DNA from: an uncultured Collinsella sp.
GTDB lineage: Bacteria > Actinomycetota > Coriobacteriia > Coriobacteriales > Coriobacteriaceae
Assembly: GCA_959606065.1 (NCBI GenBank)
Contig: CAUHHV010000023.1
Coordinates: 1-37,507 of the forward strand
Direction: 5' to 3'
DNA: 37,507 bases
Each line of letters starts with the position of its first letter. The first letter of the stretch is position 1. A program made the translations under genes and the position numbers. The notes under the pieces were generated by a model that was given only the letters and a program-made list of their open reading frames with translations, was not told the DNA's origin and searched no databases. Positions 1 through 8,548 of the stretch are shown here, piece by piece.

Positions 1-121
1 AGTTTAAAGCCTCGCGCGGACACGAATTGCTGTGCTGTCTGGCACCTTCGCATGGAGGCCTTGCGGTGACTAAAATTTGGCAATAGAGACAGTTTTCACG
101 AACCCCATGGGAGTGACATGC

Positions 122-391
122 ATGGACAACAACACCTTGCTGTTTCAGGACAAGGGCTCGGGTAGGTTTAAAGACGTCAAGATCTACCCCAACCGTATCG
201 AGGTGCTCAGGAAGGGCACTTTCGGCGGCAAGCACACCGAGATTGTCTATCTTAAGGACATCACGGGCGTCAATAGAATCAAAGGCCGTGATGTTTTTCT
301 GCGTAACAGGCTGTTGACCGCTTGCGTCTTTAGCCTGAGTAGCCGTGCGAAGGCCCAGGAATTTGTGAACGCGCTGAACATGGTGATGTAG
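122..391 (+). CDS. Small PH-like domain protein, function unknown
   Basis: An 89-residue protein with alternating beta-strand character (FKDVKIYPNRIEVL, then EIVYLKDITGV) and a C-terminal helix (SRAKAQEFVNAL). This pattern resembles bacterial PH-like (bPH) domains, which are usually cytosolic or membrane-peripheral modules of unknown ligand. No signal peptide or membrane segment is seen. An in-frame stop lies at 71-73. Possible starts are TTG 77, ATG 107 and ATG 122. I chose 122 because GGGAG at 109-113 sits at a normal distance. It stands alone, convergent with the PI-PLC gene and separated from it by a terminator hairpin. The fold is an inference from pattern only. Confidence 0.6.
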   Translation: MDNNTLLFQDKGSGRFKDVKIYPNRIEVLRKGTFGGKHTEIVYLKDITGVNRIKGRDVFLRNRLLTACVFSLSSRAKAQEFVNALNMVM

Positions 392-415
392 CCGATAACG
401 GCGTTCGGTCCAAGG

Positions 416-453
416 TAAAAATCGGGGCGCAGAACGGTATTCTGCGCCCCGAT
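416..453 (-). terminator. Intrinsic terminator of the PI-PLC gene
   Basis: A perfect 14-bp stem (421-434 with 440-453) with a 5-nt loop. On the minus strand it is followed by five T residues, so it ends the minus-strand PI-PLC transcript. On the plus strand the T-run is poor, though the stem could still stop the small plus-strand gene. Confidence 0.85.
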
Positions 454-483
454 TGAGTTGATGCGCCCAAAAAACTGGCTTGC

Positions 484-2959
484 CTATTCGTTAACGTCCT
501 CGGTATTGTCGTGGTCACTGGCAAGCATTGCTGCGCCGGCGACCGTCGTCGCTACGGCGGCGGCAGCGAGCCCGGCGGCAACGCCAGAACCGTCGCCCGT
601 GTTGGCGAGCTTTCCGCCCGAGCTCTTGCCCTGGTCTCTCTTGTTGCCCTTGCCGTTCTTGTCGGCGCTGCCTGCGTTGGAACCCGTGCCGGCGCCGGTG
701 CCGCCTGCACTGCTCGAGGCCGCTACGGTAAAGCTTGCGGCTCCGTCGCTGGCGAGCGTGTAGTTCTGCGCCGCGTCGCCCAAGAGACCGTTCACGCGCA
801 CCCAGTACGTTCCTGCGGCAAATGTTTCGCCCTCGACCATTGCCGTGCCCGGAGCGCCGTCCGCGTCGTGCACAAACTCGAGCTGGGCCGTGCAGGCATC
901 GGTTTCGAGCTTGCCCTCGAGTGATGCCGCAATCTTGGCGCGCACGTCTTCGCCGGCCTTAAGGCCTTCGAGCCCCTCAAAATGGGGCGTCAGCGCGCGT
1001 GGATCGATATCGATGGGCACATGACCCCGCAGCTCCGTAACGGTCTCGTTGCCCAAGGCGTCGACATCCACATATTCGATGGTAAACGTTTGGCCCGAAG
1101 CCGCCACGTTGAGTACGTTGCTGCTGTCGACAAGGCGGAAATGGCCCTCGCCAACGGTCTTGCCATCCTGGAGCGAGGCATCGCTCAGCGAGTCGCCGTA
1201 CGTCATGCGCATGCGGGTTGGGAGGTAGTACGAAGCCGTCTGCTTGTGCTGCGTATCGTAATTGCGCTGGTAGATGCTTCGCGCCAGCGCCGCATCAACA
1301 AAGTCGGATGCGATGATGCCAATGTGCTTGAGGTAATCTGACTTTGTATCCTCGATGCCGCTGGGATTGATGTACGGGCTCTTGTACAGATGCTCGTTGA
1401 CCACTCGTGCTGCGGTAAAAGGATTACTTCCTTGCTTGTGATTCGTGCAGCTGGTGTAGTTGATAGACCAGCAGCGCTCCAGGACTTGCTCCTTGGCCCC
1501 GTTATCGTCCTCGACATCTACCTCGTTGCGGGTGAGCTTAGCCGTCTCCTGCAGGGCCATATCGACCCAGCTGATCTTGTCGGTTCCGGTGCATTCGTAA
1601 TGGTCCTGGGCATATACCTTGGTGCAATAGGCTTTTTTGTCGCCTGTTTCCCCTGCGGCTTCAAAGCCTTGCGCGTTTTGGACGAGACACATAGAGGAGC
1701 TGCTGGGGTGTGCTGCGATTATGTTGTCCCATTCGGTTAGGTCGAGGCCCCACGTGTGGCCGCTTACGCTGTCGCCGGCGAGTCCAAATCGGCGCAGCAG
1801 GACGATCTTTCCGCGCACCTCGTTCAGCGTGGGAACGCGGCTCGACGTATAGAACAGTTTGGGGTTGTCGTCCAAAACCTTGGCGAAAGCCGTCGTAAGG
1901 CTCTCGTCAGTAGCCTCGTTGTTGCCTCGGGATACAAGCATGATGAGCGCTTCTGACGGTTTTTCGTTCAAAAACTTTTTGAAGTAGCCAACGACATCGG
2001 AGAGATGCATGAAGTGCCCGTCTTTTTTGAGCAGGTAGCAACTTCCATGGTCGATGCCGGGGTCGTTGCCTTTTCCGAGTCGGATATCAAAATAGCGAAT
2101 GCCTTCGAGCAACTGCGTGGGGATGTAGTCCTGCTGGCACTTTGCTTGCGAGGATTGGGGTTCGGTGTCGTTGTCCACGCTGCAAGTTCCCGAATCGTGC
2201 GTGCCCGGGATGCTCAGCTCGTCGAGGTACTTGTTGCCTTCGACGTGGCTCATCCAACATGGTCCGTCGACGTAGCTGCTATACGTGGTCCAGTCGATGC
2301 TGCTAACTGTGGCATTGGTCTTGTCCATGCTGTAGCCGACAAGCTCGAGCTCCCACGGAATGGAATATTTCTTTTGGCAAATCTTGTTGTTGTCTTGGTC
2401 TTTGCCTTTCGATTCTATGGCCAGGTAGTTAATACCGTTATTCGTGTATATGCGGTCTCGAATAATATAAGTTCCGTCGAACTGGCGGTCGAACGTATAG
2501 GCGCGGCTGTCCTTATGGTCGTACTCGCCACTCCATACGTGGATGACCTTTCCATCTTTGTCCGAGTCGCCATCGACCGACCAAATGCTGTAGCGCGTCT
2601 TCTTGTGCTCTTCGAAATTGAGCAGGGTGCGGATGGCATACCAGTTTGTGCCGTCCGCATCGGTCCCTACGTGCTCAAGGATGAGCTTGCTGGACGTGCC
2701 GTCATTAAACAGGTGGCAGACGTTGCCGATGACGTTGCCGTCTTCGTTGACGCTCGCGGTGCGAAAATAGCCCGCGGGGCGAAGGCGAATGACGAACTTG
2801 TCGAGGGTGGCCGCTGACTCGGCCGTGCCGTCCGCAAAGGCTGTCCGCGGACTTAATGCCCAGCATGGCGGTTTCGGGCAGGCTTGCCAGAGGCGACAAC
2901 GCTGCAAGTCCAAGGCCCAGCGTAAACGCTCGGCGACTGATGGCGTGGTGTTCGGTCAT
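484..2959 (-). CDS. Secreted PI-PLC X-domain phospholipase, C-terminal LANTG anchor, frameshift in N-terminus
   Basis: Phosphatidylinositol-specific phospholipase C family protein, predicted to cleave PI or GPI head groups outside the cell. In the main frame (starting near 2913, 809 codons) residues about 40-200 look like a beta-trefoil-type binding region, and the X domain spans about 228-420 with SIPGTHDSG (His239) and IDHGS (His289) as the likely catalytic histidines. A Gly/Ser linker leads to KLANTGD, a hydrophobic segment and a short tail, like a sortase substrate. The tail (SDHDNTEDVNE) is acidic, whereas sorting signals normally end in basic residues. The start with a good ribosome site (GGAGGAG before ATG 2959) encodes ISRRAF plus a hydrophobic core, a Tat-like signal peptide, but in another frame. 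The two frames join around 2840-2895, so either the gene is broken or the assembly has an indel. Confidence 0.8.
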
Positions 2960-3264
2960 AACTCCTCCATTCGCAGGGTGCGGTTATGCACTCATTTTGG
3001 TCACTATACTGCCCGGATGTTTAAAGGCGTCGGCTTAAATTGTGCGCGCGGCGCTATAAATCGGCGGGTGGACGTGTTGGGGTGCTTGCCGTTTTCGTAC
3101 CGTTGCCACATTTGGGGTGGTTTCGGCGTCCGGCATCCTGCGTTCGTCGGCTACCGGCATAAGAAAGGGAGGGTCGGTTTACCGGCCCTCCCTTAGTACG
3201 AAACGCTGGGCCACCGTCGCTTGCTTGCGCTGCGCCCATGTTTCCCGTTGCGCTCGCCAGTCGC
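2960..3264. other. Intergenic region upstream of the PI-PLC gene
   Basis: About 300 bases lie between the PI-PLC start and the first lipoprotein stop. They hold the lipoprotein terminator (3165-3194) and the PI-PLC promoter region. A possible minus-strand -10 (TATAGT) lies at 3003-3008, with no convincing -35. No further gene was seen. Confidence 0.5.
3160..3194 (-). terminator. Intrinsic terminator after first lipoprotein gene
   Basis: A 13-bp stem (3165-3177 with 3182-3194, one G-T pair) and a TTTA/TAAA loop. On the minus strand it runs into TTTCTT. It lies about 70 bases past the stop codon of the lipoprotein gene at 3265. Confidence 0.8.
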
Positions 3265-3858
3265 TTAGCGCTTGATCTCGATATCGTCGAGCTTGACGTC
3301 CATGGCCTCAGTCTTGGCCTTGGCGATGTCATCGGCAAATTCCAGGGACTTCATCATGGCTTCGACGGCGTCCTTGTGCTCCTCGACGTTGTCGATGCGC
3401 ACGTACACGCTGCCGCCCTCAACGTCGGTGAAGTACTCAGTCGTTACGCCGCCCGAGTGCGTGAAGTAAGCACTGCGCCAGGTCTTGCCGTTGTATTTAA
3501 CGGGGTCGCTTTCGGTCCATCCGGAGTTGGCCTTCCACTTTGCCTCGTAGTCGAACAGCTCGTCGGCGTTCTTGTCGGGGTCGAAGACAGGAATGAAGCG
3601 GTCGCTCGCGTGTTCGCTTTCGGTGAACTTAAACTGGGCCCTGTCGGCCGTGTCGCCGGCAACGTCGGTAATCTCGACGCCCTCGGGGACCTCGACCTTA
3701 AACCAAATGAAGTCGGTCCTCATATCCACGGCTGACTTTTCTGCTCCGCCGCCACCGCTGCTGCCGGTAGCGCCACCGCTTCCGCCACAGCCCACCAGGG
3801 CAACCGCGGCAAAGAGGCTGATGCAGAGGGCGAGAATCGCTAAGGCCTTCTTTTTCAT
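3265..3858 (-). CDS. Lipoprotein, paralogue of the neighbouring lipoprotein
   Basis: A 197-residue predicted lipoprotein. It has a KKK n-region, a hydrophobic core and the lipobox ALVGC, so Cys24 would be lipidated and the mature protein tethered outside the membrane. A Gly/Ser linker is followed by one globular domain beginning DFIWFKVEVPEGV and containing YNGKTW and GSVYV. The start at 3858 has GAGGAGG about 8 bases upstream. It is a clear paralogue of the product of 4102-4704: same order of motifs, such as DRFIPV, YNG(K/R)TW, FTDVE.GSVYV and a C-terminal helical segment ending in a short acidic and hydrophobic strand. I do not recognise the domain, and no function is assigned. Confidence 0.85.
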   Translation of the reverse strand: MKKKALAILALCISLFAAVALVGCGGSGGATGSSGGGGAEKSAVDMRTDFIWFKVEVPEGVEITDVAGDTADRAQFKFTESEHASDRFIPVFDPDKNADELFDYEAKWKANSGWTESDPVKYNGKTWRSAYFTHSGGVTTEYFTDVEGGSVYVRIDNVEEHKDAVEAMMKSLEFADDIAKAKTEAMDVKLDDIEIKR

Positions 3859-3932
3859 GGTCGTGTCCTCCTCGATCTGTAACCGCCCATGGATTACCTG
3901 CCTTTACTGTACGCGTGGACGGCTCGCTAGGG

Positions 3933-3948
3933 TGGGCCATGTGTCCCA
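3933..3948. promoter_or_regulatory. 16-bp dyad upstream of first lipoprotein
   Basis: TGGGCCATGTGTCCCA, an imperfect palindrome about 75 bases upstream of the start at 3858. A near-identical copy lies at 4903-4918 upstream of the paralogue. It could be an operator shared by both genes, or a remnant of the duplication. Confidence 0.4.
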
Positions 3949-3995
3949 TTCTGAGGGCCGGATTTGCGCCGACAAGTGGCAATATGCGCGGGTCC

Positions 3996-4031
3996 AAAAG
4001 AGGGGAGGGCCGATGCCTGTCGGCCCTTCCC
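3996..4031 (-). terminator. Intrinsic terminator after second lipoprotein gene
   Basis: A 12-bp stem (4002-4013 with 4020-4031, one G-T pair), followed on the minus strand by TCTTTTGG. It separates the two lipoprotein genes, which are therefore probably transcribed independently. Confidence 0.8.
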
Positions 4032-4101
4032 GGGGTTGGGTGCCCGTTGCTTTAATGGGGCGCATGTGCGCAGGTGCGCGTAGGCGCGTGCGGGTGTCCC
4101 G

Positions 4102-4704
4102 TTACTTGAGCTCGATGCTCGAAATCTCGACTTCGCGCGCCTCGGAAACTGCCTCTGCCATGTCATCGGGGAATTCGATGGAGTTGAGGAGCGCCTCGGC
4201 TTCTTTCTTGTGCTGGTCGAAGTTCGAGATGAGGACGTAGACGCTTCCTGGTTCAACGTCGGTAAAAAGGATGGTTGAGATGCCGCTGTTGTCTTCGTAC
4301 GTTCCGACGAGCCACGTCCTGCCGTTATACTCGACGGACCCGCCGTCCTTCCACTGGAACGTATCACCTTTCTTTTCTGCCTGGTCGGCGTGGGATTCCT
4401 CGGCAGTCAGCGCTTTTTTCCAAACGGGGATAAAACGATCGGCCGAGGCGTTCTCGTCTTCGGGGAAGGTGAGCTGGACCCTGTCGGCATTCTTGCCGGC
4501 GGAGTCGCTTACGCCGACGCCCGCGGGCATCTCGACCTTAAACCAGATAAAGTCGGTCTTCTTGGCGACGGGGGCCTTTTCCTTGCTCTCGCTCTTGGCG
4601 GTGCTGCCGCCTCCGCCCGATGCGCTCCCGCCGCAGCCGACAAGGGCAAATGCGGCAAAGAGGGCGATGCAAAGGGAAAGGATCGATAGGGTCTTTTTCT
4701 TCAT
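4102..4704 (-). CDS. Lipoprotein, tandem paralogue
   Basis: A 200-residue predicted lipoprotein with n-region KKK, a hydrophobic core and lipobox ALVGC (Cys24). A Ser/Gly/Lys linker precedes a domain starting DFIWFKVEMPAGV and containing DRFIPVW, YNGRTW, FTDVEPGSVYV and a C-terminal SSIEL strand. The frame stays open upstream to 4776, but ATG 4704 has AGGAGG at the right distance and begins a canonical signal peptide, so it is chosen. It arose with the gene at 3265-3858 by tandem duplication, with clear divergence in the mature part. Its function is unknown. Confidence 0.85.
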   Translation of the reverse strand: MKKKTLSILSLCIALFAAFALVGCGGSASGGGGSTAKSESKEKAPVAKKTDFIWFKVEMPAGVGVSDSAGKNADRVQLTFPEDENASADRFIPVWKKALTAEESHADQAEKKGDTFQWKDGGSVEYNGRTWLVGTYEDNSGISTILFTDVEPGSVYVLISNFDQHKKEAEALLNSIEFPDDMAEAVSEAREVEISSIELK

Positions 4705-4902
4705 GGTGGCGTCCTCCTTGTCTGCCAGGGACATCGTGTGCCGCGGATCGCTGGGGCGGCGGTTACGCATGCACATGATGTCTTTGTTTACTGTGCGGTT
4801 ATTCCTCCATTCGTCGTCCGGTGCCGTGATGAGCTTGCCCCAACATAGGGCTCCTTACCTATATGTATGCCCCAGTTGCCGCTGCCCGGAAGTCTCGAAA
4901 GG

Positions 4903-4918
4903 TGGGTCATGTGTCCCA
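4903..4918. promoter_or_regulatory. 16-bp dyad upstream of second lipoprotein
   Basis: TGGGTCATGTGTCCCA, differing by one base from the element at 3933-3948. It lies about 200 bases upstream of the lipoprotein start at 4704. Confidence 0.35.
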
Positions 4919-4974
4919 TGTTTGTGTCGCTGCCGCCTATCGTGTGCCATAGAAATCCGCGATGGCCAGGTGCG

Positions 4975-5003
4975 CTGACGCCCATGTGCTTATGGGCTAG
5001 ACT
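4975..5003 (+). promoter_or_regulatory. Candidate fchA-folD promoter
   Basis: CTGACG (4975-4980) and TAGACT (4998-5003) are separated by exactly 17 bases. The spacer is itself dyad-like (CCCAT...ATGGG), so an operator is possible. Assigned from consensus only. Confidence 0.4.
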
Positions 5004-5080
5004 TAGCACCATTATGTGATCGATGCGGTCGGTCGGCGGTTGCCACCCGACCGATGTATATGACTTGAAGGTGCATGCGT

Positions 5081-5713
5081 ATGAGCCAAGAGATGATGGA
5101 CAAGACCTGCCGCGGGTTTGCCGAGGCGCTTGCCGCGCGCGAGCCGGTGCCCGGCGGCGGCAGCGCGAGCGCCTTTGTGGGTGCGCTGGGCGCCTCGCTG
5201 TGCGGGATGGTCGCGCGCTACGGCGCGACCAACCCCGCGCTTGCCGATCGCGCGGATGACCTGACGCGCGCGTTTGCCCAGGCTGATGAGCTGGCCCAGG
5301 AGCTTGTCGAGTTGGTTGCCGAGGACGTTCGTGCCTATGGGCAGGTGTCCGCGGCGTACGGTATTCCGCGTGACGATCCGGCTCGAGCGACCGCGATTCA
5401 GGATGCGCTGCATGTGGCCGCTATGCCGCCGTATCGCATTATGGATGCCTGCGGGCGTGCGCTGGCGCTGCTCGAGGACATGGCCGACAAGGGTTCGCGT
5501 CAGCTGCTGTCCGATGTGGCGTGCGGCGCCGTGTTCTGCCGTTCCGCTATGCAGGGCGCGAGCTTGACGCTCTTTGCCAACACCACGTCTATGAAGGACC
5601 GGGCGCGCGCCGAGGAGCTCGAGACCGCGTGCGATGAGCTGCTGGACACGTGGTTGCCGCGCGCCGATGCGCTGGCGCGCCGCGCCGCCGACGCTGCAAG
5701 GAAGAGAGGGTAG
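5081..5713 (+). CDS. fchA: Methenyltetrahydrofolate cyclohydrolase, FTCD cyclodeaminase-like
   Basis: A 210-residue all-helical cytosolic protein of the cyclodeaminase/cyclohydrolase family. Family members hydrolyse 5,10-methenyl-THF to 10-formyl-THF or deaminate formimino-THF. The signature EPVPGGGSASAFVGALG lies close to the N-terminus, and the length fits free-standing FchA. ATG 5081 is preferred over ATG 5075 because GAAGGTG (5067-5073) sits 7 bases upstream of it. The stop is two bases before the folD start, so the genes are co-transcribed and probably translationally coupled. That pairing favours the cyclohydrolase role over histidine degradation, for which no formiminotransferase is present nearby. 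Confidence 0.85.
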   Translation: MSQEMMDKTCRGFAEALAAREPVPGGGSASAFVGALGASLCGMVARYGATNPALADRADDLTRAFAQADELAQELVELVAEDVRAYGQVSAAYGIPRDDPARATAIQDALHVAAMPPYRIMDACGRALALLEDMADKGSRQLLSDVACGAVFCRSAMQGASLTLFANTTSMKDRARAEELETACDELLDTWLPRADALARRAADAARKRG

Positions 5714-5715
5714 CC

Positions 5716-6570
5716 ATGGCTGAACTGCTGAAGGGCGCTCCCGTCGCCCGCGCGTTGACTGAGGAACTTGCTGCTCGCTGCGCAGCCCTGCGCGAGCGGG
5801 GTGTTGTTCCGACGTTGGCTATCGTGCGTGTGGGTGAACGCGAGGACGACCTATCCTACGAGCGCGGTGCGCTCAAGCGCTGCGAGAAGGTTGGCATTGA
5901 AGCTCGCCGCGTTTTGCTTCCCGCCGATGTTTCGCAGGACGAGCTGTTGGCGGCCATCGAGGACATCAATACCGATTCGTCTGTTCATGGCTGCCTGATG
6001 TTCCGCCCGCTGCCCGCCGGCCTTGACGAGGACGCGGTTGCCGCGGCACTCGATCCTGTCAAGGACGTTGACTCCATGACGCCGGCTTCGCTGCTCACCA
6101 CGCTTTCGGGGCGCGGCGAGGGTTTTGCCCCCTGCACAGCCGAAGCCGTGCTTGCTTTGCTGGATCATTACGGCGTTGAGCTGGATGGAGCTAAGGTTGC
6201 TGTGGTCGGGCGCTCGCTGGTGATCGGGCGTCCTGTTGCCGCCATGCTTACGGCGCGCAATGCGACCGTGACGACGTGCCATACGCATACGCGCGACCTT
6301 GCTGCCGAGTGCCGTGCTGCCGACATTGTGGTTGCCGCCGTTGGACGCGCGCGTACGATTGGCGTGGATGCGGTTCGCGAGGGCCAGACGATCATCGATG
6401 TTGGCATTAATTGGGACGAGGCCGCTGGCAAGCTGGTGGGTGACGTCGATTCTAATGCTGCGGAGCCGGTCGTTAACGCCATCACGCCCGTGCCGGGCGG
6501 CGTGGGCGCTGTGACGACGGCGATCCTCGCCAAACACGTGATCGAGGCGGCCGAGCGCGCATCGAAATAG
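5716..6570 (+). CDS. folD: FolD, methylene-THF dehydrogenase; cyclohydrolase residues substituted
   Basis: A 284-residue FolD. The N-terminal folate-binding half is followed by a Rossmann half with GRSLVIGRPVAAML, VGRA, IDVGIN and PVPGGVGAVT. FolD oxidises 5,10-methylene-THF with NAD(P) and normally also hydrolyses the methenyl product. In the usual motif YxxxKxKxCE the first Lys (Lys54 in E. coli, Lys56 in human) is catalytic. Here the sequence is Tyr48-E-R-G-Ala52-L-Lys54, so that Lys is Ala. The usual VQLPLP is MFRPLP, so the partner Gln is Phe96. The Asp of KDVD is kept (Asp119). I infer a dehydrogenase without cyclohydrolase, complemented by the fchA product encoded just upstream. The start ATG 5716 has GAGAGGG upstream, within the end of fchA. 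Confidence 0.92.
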   Translation: MAELLKGAPVARALTEELAARCAALRERGVVPTLAIVRVGEREDDLSYERGALKRCEKVGIEARRVLLPADVSQDELLAAIEDINTDSSVHGCLMFRPLPAGLDEDAVAAALDPVKDVDSMTPASLLTTLSGRGEGFAPCTAEAVLALLDHYGVELDGAKVAVVGRSLVIGRPVAAMLTARNATVTTCHTHTRDLAAECRAADIVVAAVGRARTIGVDAVREGQTIIDVGINWDEAAGKLVGDVDSNAAEPVVNAITPVPGGVGAVTTAILAKHVIEAAERASK

Positions 6571-6604
6571 GCGTTTTGGGCTGTTTGAGGGGGTTAGCTC
6601 TATA

Positions 6605-6843
6605 CCCCGTGGACAGAAAATGCCAAATATGAGTACTGTTGCCAAGATAGTCACATATATTTTAGGCCAAATAGGCTCTCTAACGATATTTATTATCGAT
6701 AGAGAGCCTATTTTATTGGACCTATGAGGAATTACATCATCTAATTTTTGAACAAATGTAGACTTTCGACACCCATACGTAGCAAAATTGCTGTTACTAA
6801 ATTGGTGACAGTACTCATATTTGGCATTTTTTGACCACAGGGG
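6605..6843. repeat. 239-bp AT-rich nested palindromic element (MITE-like)
   Basis: Terminal arms 6605-6645 and 6802-6843 are inverted repeats of about 41 bp, differing at four positions plus one gap, with the identical core TGCCAAATATGAGTACTGT. Inside is a second hairpin (6667-6719) with a 12-bp perfect stem containing AGGCTCTCT, extended by CGATA/TATCG. Its T-rich 3' side could terminate folD. The element is far more AT-rich than its surroundings. No transposase and no clear target duplication are seen. The minus strand is open across the element, in frame with antisense folD sequence, which I take as chance. Confidence 0.75.
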
Positions 6844-6925
6844 TTGCCAGCGCCGCGGTTTCGCCCTTTCTGCGCCGAAGCGATACACTGTTATCGTTTG
6901 ATTTCTTCGCTCAAGGAGGATGCGC

Positions 6926-8449
6926 ATGCCGTGCACAACGATTTTGGTTGGTAAGAACGCGAGCTACGACGGGTCGACGTTGGTCGCCCGCAACGAGGAT
7001 TCGTCCAACGGGGTGTTTGAGCCCAAGCGTATGCGTGTGGTGCATCCCGACGAGCAGCCGCGCGTCTATACGAGCGTTCTGAGTCACCTGACCGTTGAAC
7101 TGCCCGATAACCCCATGCGCTACACGAGCGTCCCCGATGTTGTCCCGGGCCACGGCATCTGGGCCGAGGCCGGTTTCAACGAGCTCAATGTGGGCATGTC
7201 CGCAACCGAGACGCTCACCACCAACGAGCGCGTTCGCGGCGCCGACCCGCTCGTCGACTACGTGCCCGCCAAGGGCAACGAGGACGAGGACGGCTATGTT
7301 CCGGCGCAGCCCGGCGGTCTGGGCGAGGAGGACATGGTGACCCTGGTGCTGCCATATGCCAAATCCGCCCGCGACGGCGTACGCATTCTGGGTGACCTGC
7401 TCGAGCGTTATGGCACCTACGAGAACAACGGCATCGCCTTTAGCGACGTGGACGAGATCTGGTGGCTCGAGACCATCGGCGGCCACCACTGGATCGCCAA
7501 GCGCGTGCCCGATGACGCCTATGTGACCATGCCCAACCAGCTGGGTATCGACAGCTTTGACCTGGATGACGCCGAGGGCGCCCAGGCCGACCACATGTGC
7601 TCCGCCGACCTGCGTGCCTGGATGGCCGAGTGGCATCTGGACCTGACGCTGGGCGTCGATGGCGACGGCCCGGCTGCGATCTTTAACCCGCGCGAGGCCT
7701 TTGGCTCGCACAGCGACAGCGACCATGTCTACAACACGCCGCGCGCCTGGTACATGCAGCGCTGCCTCAACCCCAGCGATGTGTGGGACGGTCCCGAGGC
7801 CGACTACACGCCCGAGAGCGACGATATTCCCTGGAGCCGCGTGCCCGAGCGCAAGGTGACCATCGAGGACATCAAGTACGTACTCTCGAGCCACTACCAG
7901 GGCACGGAGTACGACTGCTACGGCAGCAAGGGCACGCCCGCCACGCGTGGCGCCTATCGCCCCATCGGCATCAACCGCAACAGCCAGCTCGCTGTGCTGC
8001 AGCTGCGCCCCTATGCGCATCCGGCCTACCGCGCCGTGCAGTGGATGGCCTTTGGCTCCAACTCGTTTAACGCGCTGGTTCCGCTGTACGCCAACGTCGA
8101 GACCATGCCCGAGTACTTTGCCGACACGCAGGCTCGCGTGACGTCCGAAAACTTCTACTGGGCCAACCGCCTGATCGGCGCGCTGGCCGACGTCCGCTTC
8201 CATGAGTGCGGCCGCGCAGTCGAGGATTATCAGGAGAAGGTCGGCGGCATGGGCCACAAGCAGATTCATGACGTCGACGCTGCCGTAGCCGTTCTGCCCG
8301 AGGCCGAGGTGCCTGCCGAGCTTGCACGCGCCAACGAGGAGTTTGCCGAGCTCGTGCGCGTGGAGACCGATGCCCTGTTGGGCAAGGTGCTCTACACCAC
8401 GAGCTGCGCCATGAAGAACTCTTTCGCGATGAACGACAACGTGAGATAG
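6926..8449 (+). CDS. C69-family dipeptidase (PepD type)
   Basis: A 507-residue member of peptidase family C69 (formerly U34), N-terminal nucleophile hydrolases that cleave dipeptides. The protein begins M-P-C-TTILVGKNAS, with DGSTLVARNEDS shortly after. Cys3 is the expected nucleophile at or near the mature N-terminus, and no signal peptide precedes it, so it is probably cytosolic. Other family-like stretches are IWAEAGFNELNVGMSATET and DEIWWLETIGGHHW. ATG 6926 is chosen over ATG 6920 because AAGGAGG (6914-6920 region) directly abuts 6920 and is well placed for 6926. It is monocistronic, separated from the next gene by about 100 bases. Confidence 0.9.
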   Translation: MPCTTILVGKNASYDGSTLVARNEDSSNGVFEPKRMRVVHPDEQPRVYTSVLSHLTVELPDNPMRYTSVPDVVPGHGIWAEAGFNELNVGMSATETLTTNERVRGADPLVDYVPAKGNEDEDGYVPAQPGGLGEEDMVTLVLPYAKSARDGVRILGDLLERYGTYENNGIAFSDVDEIWWLETIGGHHWIAKRVPDDAYVTMPNQLGIDSFDLDDAEGAQADHMCSADLRAWMAEWHLDLTLGVDGDGPAAIFNPREAFGSHSDSDHVYNTPRAWYMQRCLNPSDVWDGPEADYTPESDDIPWSRVPERKVTIEDIKYVLSSHYQGTEYDCYGSKGTPATRGAYRPIGINRNSQLAVLQLRPYAHPAYRAVQWMAFGSNSFNALVPLYANVETMPEYFADTQARVTSENFYWANRLIGALADVRFHECGRAVEDYQEKVGGMGHKQIHDVDAAVAVLPEAEVPAELARANEEFAELVRVETDALLGKVLYTTSCAMKNSFAMNDNVR

Positions 8450-8548
8450 GGATTTCCCGTCGATCGAATAGCGCTAAAACGCTTTGTCGCTTTCACTCAA
8501 TCTTGGGTACAAGAACGCCAATGCAGTTGTTTGTGATTGGAGACAACC

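Larger units (their letters stand above)
4705..5080. other. Divergent intergenic region, lipoprotein / fchA
   Basis: About 375 bases between divergent genes. It holds the shared 16-bp dyad (4903-4918), a candidate fchA promoter (4975-5003) and a leader hairpin (stem 5029-5036 with 5047-5054). On the minus strand a 14-codon reading frame with a ribosome-site-like AAGGAG begins near 4844. I do not call it a gene. Confidence 0.5.

Noticed and set aside
5851..6936. Long minus-strand frame across folD and the nested palindrome
   Set aside because: Most of it is antisense to folD, with no family features and no ribosome site. The open palindrome part is probably chance.
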